Source: an uncultured Prevotella sp.
Lineage (GTDB): Bacteria; Bacteroidota; Bacteroidia; Bacteroidales; Bacteroidaceae
NCBI GenBank assembly: GCA_900768785.1
Contig: CAAGEG010000059.1
Span: forward strand, 1-11,337
DNA length: 11,337 nt
Direction: 5' to 3'
Under the pieces are notes generated by a model, which saw only the letters and a list, made by a program, of their open reading frames with translations, searched no databases and had not been told where the DNA came from. Shown here in pieces: positions 7,975 through 11,337 of the stretch (its first letter is position 1; every line of letters begins with the position of its first letter). The position numbers and the translations under genes are program-made.

Positions 7975-8646
7975 TTATCTTAGTTTGTTGATGAAGCTGC
8001 TTAGCAGGTTTATGTCTTTTATTCCGGGTGATATTTCAAATCGGCTGTTGAGATCAACTCCGGCAAACATGGGATGACTGATGTCAAGTATGGCTGTTGC
8101 ATCATCGGGACCTATACCTCCGCTCAACAAAAAGGGTATATTGCCGTCGTAATCATCAAGGATGCTCCAGTCAAACTGTGTACCGTTGCCTCCCACTTTG
8201 GTTCCTTGGGTGTCGAACAAAAACATATCTGCCTTGCCTTCGTACTTTCGCCATCGCTTAACATCATCGGCACAACTCACGTTTATGGCTTTTATGAATT
8301 TTATGTCGGCTCTTATGTCGGGGACAATGGTGCTTCTAAGGTTGTCTATTAGCTCTACTGTCTCGTTGCCATGCAACTGTATATAGTCTAAACCATAGTT
8401 ATAGACCATGCTTACAATGGTTTGGGGCATTTCATCTACAAACACTCCTACCCTCTTACAGCGGCTTTTGCCTTTGTCTGTAAGCTCTTTGCCTGCATAG
8501 TCGGGAATGGTTCCGGCGTGTGAAGGTAGTAAAGAGACATAGCGACTGCTCTTTTTATAGAAGATAAAGCCCGTCATATCTACTCCGAGATTTTCTACTT
8601 CACGTATGTTTTCGGGTTGTTTCAAACCACATACTTTTATTATCAT
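7975..8646 (-). CDS. trpF: Phosphoribosylanthranilate isomerase
   Basis: Catalyses the Amadori rearrangement of N-(5'-phosphoribosyl)-anthranilate to CdRP, the third step of the pathway. 223 residues, a stand-alone TIM barrel not fused to TrpC. The catalytic cysteine is C6 in IKVCGLK, and the catalytic aspartate is D145 in FLFDTQ. The phosphate sites are visible as LLSGGIGPDD (173-182) and GVDLNSRFEISPGIKD (196-211), a strong TrpF signature. An insert at about 48-63, rich in Lys and Gly, lies between the first two strands and the VGVFVD strand. It is set off from trpC by 69 nt and from trpA by 73 nt, the two widest gaps in the operon. Confidence 0.95.
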   Translation of the reverse strand: MIIKVCGLKQPENIREVENLGVDMTGFIFYKKSSRYVSLLPSHAGTIPDYAGKELTDKGKSRCKRVGVFVDEMPQTIVSMVYNYGLDYIQLHGNETVELIDNLRSTIVPDIRADIKFIKAINVSCADDVKRWRKYEGKADMFLFDTQGTKVGGNGTQFDWSILDDYDGNIPFLLSGGIGPDDATAILDISHPMFAGVDLNSRFEISPGIKDINLLSSFINKLR

Positions 8647-8715
8647 AAACGTTGTTTTGTGTTTTACTTTTTATTTGTTGCGTTGTTGTCAATTGGCTAT
8701 TTTATGATTAAATCA

Positions 8716-9537
8716 TCAAAACGGCTTTTCGGCTGTGGCTTTTAATGATGTTATTTCTGCCAAGAACTCTTTTAGGGCAACGCCGGGATTGTCTTTTTTC
8801 ATGAAAGTCTCGCCAATGAGGAAGCCTCTGAAGCCTGCCAACTGCAGGGTATTGATTGTTTGGGGATTTGATATACCGCTTTCGCTGACTTTGACTGCGT
8901 TGTCGGGAAGTCGTGATGACAGTCGTAACGAGTTGTTGACATCGGTAACAAACGAGCCGAGATTGCGGTTGTTGATGCCCAACACGTCGGCTTCAAGGTC
9001 GGCATAGTCGGTTTCTTCTTCCGAGTGCATCTCAAGCAACACTTCCATACCGAGTTCGTGGGTCATATTTATAAGGTTTCGACATTCTGATTTAGACAAA
9101 ACGGCAGCTATAAGCAGCACGGCAGAGGCGCCACAAAGCCTTGCTTGAAAGAGCTGATACTCGTCTATGATGAAGTTTTTATATAACACGGGAAGGGTTA
9201 CTCCTGATTTTCGTGCTATGGAAATGAAGCTGTCATCGCCGCCAAAATAGTCTTTGTCGGTTAGAATACTTATGGCTGCCGCTCCATTTTGCTGATATGA
9301 TAGTGGTATAACGTCGGCTGAGCCTTCTTCTTTTATCCATCCTTTTGACGGAGAACGGCGCTTGAACTCTGAAATTATGCCTGTTTGAGATGATTGAAGT
9401 GCCTTTTTCAACGATGGTTGTGGTGTTTCTATTACCTTTTCCACGTCGGCATGAATATGTCGCTCGGGGAGTTGCAACTTGAATTGCTCTACTTCAATAC
9501 GCTTATGAGCTATTATCTCACTCAAAATGTCCTGCAT
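8716..9537 (-). CDS. trpC: Indole-3-glycerol phosphate synthase
   Basis: Cyclises CdRP to indole-3-glycerol phosphate, releasing CO2 and water. 273 residues, a stand-alone IGPS barrel. The N-terminal ILSEIIAHKRIEV helix is the typical opening. Catalytic residues by alignment with the E. coli enzyme are E57 and K59 (ISEFKRRSPSKG), K120 (LYKNFI), E169 (LLEMHSEEE), N189 or N190 (INNRNL) and S220 (VSESGI). The phosphate site is completed by GFLIGETFMK. It starts 11 nt after trpD. The stop is followed by a short palindrome (ATGATT-A-AATCAT) in the gap to trpF, with no clear terminator. Confidence 0.96.
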   Translation of the reverse strand: MQDILSEIIAHKRIEVEQFKLQLPERHIHADVEKVIETPQPSLKKALQSSQTGIISEFKRRSPSKGWIKEEGSADVIPLSYQQNGAAAISILTDKDYFGGDDSFISIARKSGVTLPVLYKNFIIDEYQLFQARLCGASAVLLIAAVLSKSECRNLINMTHELGMEVLLEMHSEEETDYADLEADVLGINNRNLGSFVTDVNNSLRLSSRLPDNAVKVSESGISNPQTINTLQLAGFRGFLIGETFMKKDNPGVALKEFLAEITSLKATAEKPF

Positions 9538-9548
9538 GGCGGAGTGTT

Positions 9549-10550
9549 TTATGAGTTTATTTCAATAAATTTCTTCAATACGGCAAGGGCTTTTCCGCTT
9601 TCCAACGACTCGCGTGCTATGGCAAGGGCTTCTTCCGGCGTCTTGCTTTGGTCAAGAACCTGTATTCCTACGGCTGAATTTGCCAATACTACGTTCTTCT
9701 GATCTTCTAATGCACGATTTTCAAGCACGCTGTCGAATATCTCTTTTGCCTCTTCTACAGTATCTCCGCCACGAAGATTGTCGGGCGAAGCTACGGGGAG
9801 ACCTAAATCAGACGGGTGCATCACTCTCTCGTAAGAATTGGTTATTATCTTGAAATCGCCTGTTAACGATATCTCATCATAGCCGTCAATACTGTTTACT
9901 ATGCCATAATCTATGCCAAGACGCTGATAAACATTGTTATAAAGACGCATTTGATCAAGCGTGGCAACACCAAGAAGCTGACATTGCGGACGAGATGGAT
10001 TGACCAAAGGACCGAGAAGATTGAAGCAAGTAGGGAATTGTAACGCCTTTCTCACAGGGGCGACATACTTCATAGCCCTTGCAAACAACTGGGCATGCAG
10101 ATATACCACTCCGCTCTCATTGATTGAACGATTGAGTTTATCGATATCTGCTGTGAATTTCACGCCATGAGACTGTATCACATCTGATGCTCCACTTGCC
10201 GAAGTGGCTGCATAGTTGCCATGTTTTGCCACCTTATAACCTGCTCCGGCTATGACAAAGCATGAACAAGTAGATATATTGAAAGTGTTCTTTCCGTCAC
10301 CGCCGGTACCTACAACATCAATATACTTGTCGCAATCAAGCCTTACAGGCACGCCGGTCTCTAATATACCGTCACGAAAGCCCAACAATTCATCAACGGT
10401 AACACCTCTCATCTGCAATCCGGACAATAAGGCTGCCACCTGTTCGGGCGCAAACTCTTCCTTTGTAATACCTATTAATATGTCGTGCATATCCTGTCGC
10501 GACAGATCTTCTTGGTTGAGCATCCTGCGTAAAACATTCTTTATATCCAT
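9549..10550 (-). CDS. trpD: Anthranilate phosphoribosyltransferase
   Basis: Transfers the phosphoribosyl group of PRPP to anthranilate, the second pathway step. 333 residues, the normal stand-alone length. PRPP binding is shown by GTGGDGKNTFNIST (81-94). KHGN at 109-112 is followed by YAATSASGASDV, a variant of the usual KHGNRxxSS..GSADV that I recall from Bacteroidetes enzymes. The conserved arginine is R167, followed by FNLLGPLVNP (176-185). The metal-binding DE pair is at 225-226. The protein contains no tryptophan. It is the first structural gene of the operon, about 470 nt downstream of the main promoter. Having trpD rather than trpE or trpB first is unusual. Confidence 0.96.
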   Translation of the reverse strand: MDIKNVLRRMLNQEDLSRQDMHDILIGITKEEFAPEQVAALLSGLQMRGVTVDELLGFRDGILETGVPVRLDCDKYIDVVGTGGDGKNTFNISTCSCFVIAGAGYKVAKHGNYAATSASGASDVIQSHGVKFTADIDKLNRSINESGVVYLHAQLFARAMKYVAPVRKALQFPTCFNLLGPLVNPSRPQCQLLGVATLDQMRLYNNVYQRLGIDYGIVNSIDGYDEISLTGDFKIITNSYERVMHPSDLGLPVASPDNLRGGDTVEEAKEIFDSVLENRALEDQKNVVLANSAVGIQVLDQSKTPEEALAIARESLESGKALAVLKKFIEINS

Positions 10551-10668
10551 AAGTCTTCTATTTTTAAGTCCTTAGTATTTACATTGTTATTTCAATATCT
10601 CTTTTCCGAAGGTCATGATTTTCATCATAACACATACATTAATTATTCATTATATTATTGTCTATAGT

Positions 10669-10830
10669 CGTCAAGGTTATCAAACATATTGTTTACGATG
10701 TGTAAGTATATAGTTTACGGTTGCCAAACTACGTGTTTACGATTGCCAAACTACGTGTTTACGATTACCAAACTACGTGTTTACGACTCATAAACAAGGT
10801 GTTTTTGTCGTTAAACATAATTGTTTGAAA
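10669..10830. repeat. Array of exact-register 22-bp repeats upstream of trpD
   Basis: Units starting with GTTT occur at 10691, 10713, 10735, 10757, 10779, 10801 and 10823, always exactly 22 bases apart. The three central units (10713-10778) differ from one another by one or two bases, and the outer ones are degenerate. At six of the seven unit junctions the sequence is AAAC-N5/6-GTTT, a short dyad with core AAACTACGTGTTT in the best copies. The junction at 10713 has lost its AAAC. The units are contiguous with no spacers, so this is not a CRISPR array. A spacing near two helical turns would put all dyads on one face of the DNA, as expected for a cooperative protein-binding array. Function is unknown. 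Confidence 0.85.
10681..10688 (-). promoter_or_regulatory. Weak second promoter candidate for trpD
   Basis: On the minus strand TATGTTTG matches the TAnnTTTG -7 box. It sits inside the trpD-proximal dyad of the 22-bp array (AAAC at 10682-10685, GTTT at 10691-10694). No TTTG is found at the -33 position, so if it works it may need an activator. It would give a 5' UTR of roughly 125 nt. Confidence 0.25.
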
Positions 10831-10863
10831 TGCCTTGCGTTTTATTTTTCATTACCATCCTTT

Positions 10864-10898
10864 AAAAAATTTAGGCCTGTCGTAAGAACGGCAGGCCC
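10864..10898 (-). terminator. trp leader terminator (attenuator)
   Basis: On the minus strand, GGGCCTG (10892-10898) pairs with CAGGCCT (10873-10879). Two further inner C-G pairs follow a C-A mismatch. The tail is AAA then T6 (10864-10869). The stem is strong and GC-rich, although the T-tract begins three bases after it. It lies about 40 nt after the stop of the Trp-rich leader ORF and 310 nt before trpD. The position and the leader ORF argue that it is the regulated terminator of the operon. Confidence 0.75.
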
Positions 10899-10964
10899 TC
10901 AGATATATCTTAACATATCAACACGGTCTATGCGACTCACGACTTTTTCAATCTTGAGTAACGC
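10879..10964 (-). promoter_or_regulatory. Candidate antiterminator and competitor helices of the trp attenuator
   Basis: Hand-folded on the minus-strand RNA. GUCGUGAG (10936-10943), which spans the leader stop codon, can pair over 8 bp (one G-U) with CUUACGAC (10879-10886) in the loop and 3' arm of the terminator. A competing hairpin pairs GCG-UU-ACUCA (10955-10964) with UGAGUCGC (10932-10939) just after the Trp codons. A ribosome stalled on the Trp codons would mask the first arm and free GUCGUGAG to disturb the terminator. A ribosome reaching the stop would mask GUCGUGAG and let the terminator form. The antiterminator occludes only part of the terminator stem, so the fold needs testing. Confidence 0.5.
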
Positions 10965-11002
10965 CACCACCATGCTTTTTTTATGCAATTTATCATTTTC
11001 AT
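10937..11002 (-). CDS. trpL: trp operon leader peptide
   Basis: A 21-codon ORF with start ATG at 11000-11002 and stop TGA at 10937-10939. It begins MKMINCIKKA, continues with three consecutive Trp codons (10964-10972), and ends RYSRLKKS. Three adjacent TGG codons in so short an ORF, lying between a good promoter and a terminator hairpin ahead of a trp operon, is the hallmark of a leader peptide that senses charged tRNA-Trp by ribosome stalling. The peptide itself is not expected to have a function. Its start is only about 15-20 nt from the predicted transcription start, and is preceded by a purine-rich AGAAGAAAATAGT. The lysine-rich flanks resemble those of other leader peptides. The ORF is too short for most gene callers. 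Confidence 0.85.
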   Translation of the reverse strand: MKMINCIKKAWWWRYSRLKKS

Positions 11003-11024
11003 ACTATTTTCTTCTTTTCATTTG

Positions 11025-11055
11025 CAAAATTACACATTAATATTTAATCTGCAAA
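11025..11055 (-). promoter_or_regulatory. Main trp operon promoter
   Basis: On the minus strand TTTG (11052-11055) and TAATTTTG (11025-11032) match the Bacteroidetes -33 and -7 (TAnnTTTG) boxes, with a 19-nt spacer. The predicted start is near 11019-11021, just ahead of the leader ORF. TTTCCGACAAAT (11058-11069), immediately upstream of the -33 box, is shared with the promoter region of the ROK kinase. Confidence 0.75.
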
Positions 11056-11161
11056 TAATTTGTCGGAAAAATCACCTTTTTGTTTTAAATTAATAAAAAC
11101 GCAACACAACCGGTCGTAAAAAGCCAACCAAAAACGCCAAAAAGCTACTACATCTTTCTTG

Positions 11162-11264
11162 TCCGCATGGATTTGTAACCGACGGAGCAGCGAGAGCAGA
11201 GAGTAAGCTCGCTTACACTATGCCGAGTCGTGACGGAGGAAGACAATTAGTCAATCCATGCGGA
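11162..11264. repeat. 103-bp element with 12-bp terminal inverted repeats (REP/MITE-like)
   Basis: TCCGCATGGATT (11162-11173) and its perfect complement AATCCATGCGGA (11253-11264) bound 79 bases that carry a further hairpin, GTAAG-CTCG-CTTAC (about 11203-11216). There is no coding potential. The element is richer in G and C than its flanks. A compact palindromic non-coding unit like this fits a dispersed repeat mobilised in trans, but other copies cannot be seen here. Confidence 0.6.
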
Positions 11265-11272
11265 ATATATTT

Positions 11273-11289
11273 GCGGATTTGTAATCCGC
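11273..11289. repeat. Short palindrome sharing the core of the adjacent element
   Basis: GCGGATT and AATCCGC form a perfect 7-bp stem around TGT. GGATTTGTAA occurs both here (11275-11284) and at the left arm of the 103-bp element (11169-11178), so the two belong to one repeat family. There is no T-tract, so a terminator role is unlikely. Positions 11290-11337 show nothing further. Confidence 0.55.
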
Positions 11290-11337
11290 CATAGGCAAGA
11301 ACTTTACCGATTAATCCTTTAACAAAATAGGGTTGTA

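Noticed and set aside
10765..10818. 17-codon minus-strand ORF inside the repeats that ends in a Trp codon and TAA
   Set aside because: The 22-bp unit is not a multiple of three, so its frame changes every unit. The single Trp codon comes from the repeat sequence rather than from a leader design.
10669..10830. CRISPR array or plasmid-type iterons
   Set aside because: Units are directly adjacent with no unique spacers, there are no cas genes, and no rep gene or AT-rich origin context is present.
10811..10858. Short minus-strand ORF (15 codons) just after the attenuator T-tract, preceded by AAAGG
   Set aside because: No Trp codons, no downstream terminator and no similarity I recognise. Such short ORFs are expected by chance in AT-rich DNA.
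10551..11060. T-box, TRAP or TrpR-type regulation of the trp operon
   Set aside because: I see no T-box consensus near the terminator, no series of closely spaced (G/U)AG triplets, and no TrpR-like operator. The tandem Trp codons in a short ORF explain the leader better.

Overview
The window looks like chromosome from a Bacteroidales bacterium (Prevotella/Bacteroides-like), though the species cannot be named from sequence alone. The reasons are: moderately AT-rich DNA; promoters matching the Bacteroidetes TAnnTTTG (-7) type; mostly A-rich rather than Shine-Dalgarno translation starts; a ROK sugar kinase of the Bacteroides type; and Trp enzymes with Bacteroidetes-like motif variants (for example KHGNYAATS in TrpD).

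Layout. Positions 1-64 (minus) hold the N-terminus of an IS transposase that runs off the left edge. Positions 65-348 are non-coding and contain a likely promoter for a plus-strand group of three genes: a ROK glucokinase-like sugar kinase (349-1332), the t6A-tRNA enzyme TsaC/YrdC (1370-1939), and a CLC chloride channel/transporter with a C-terminal CBS pair (2017-3792). A convergent 127-base gap (3793-3919) holds a hairpin with a T-tract that probably ends the trp operon.

Positions 3920-10550 (minus) hold a complete seven-gene tryptophan operon, transcribed trpD-trpC-trpF-trpA-trpB-trpE-trpG. Together the products convert chorismate to tryptophan. The order is a circular permutation of the trpBEGDCFA order that I recall for Bacteroides.

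Positions 10551-11060 are the operon's control region and the most interesting part of the window. A near-ideal Bacteroidetes promoter (11025-11055) is followed by a 21-codon leader ORF (10937-11002) with three consecutive Trp codons, a candidate antiterminator pairing and an intrinsic terminator (10864-10898). This is the full architecture of a ribosome-mediated trp attenuator. Between the terminator and trpD lies an array of exact-register 22-bp repeats (about 10669-10830). Six of its seven unit junctions carry the dyad AAAC-N5/6-GTTT, and I cannot assign the array to a known system. It overlaps a weak second promoter candidate.

Positions 11061-11337 carry no gene. They hold a 103-bp element bounded by 12-bp perfect inverted repeats, plus a second 7-bp-stem palindrome sharing its core; both resemble REP/MITE-type dispersed repeats. 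I see no defence system, CRISPR array, prophage, tRNA or rRNA. The best candidate for something undescribed is the combination of leader-peptide attenuator and 22-bp operator-like array in front of a rotated trp operon.
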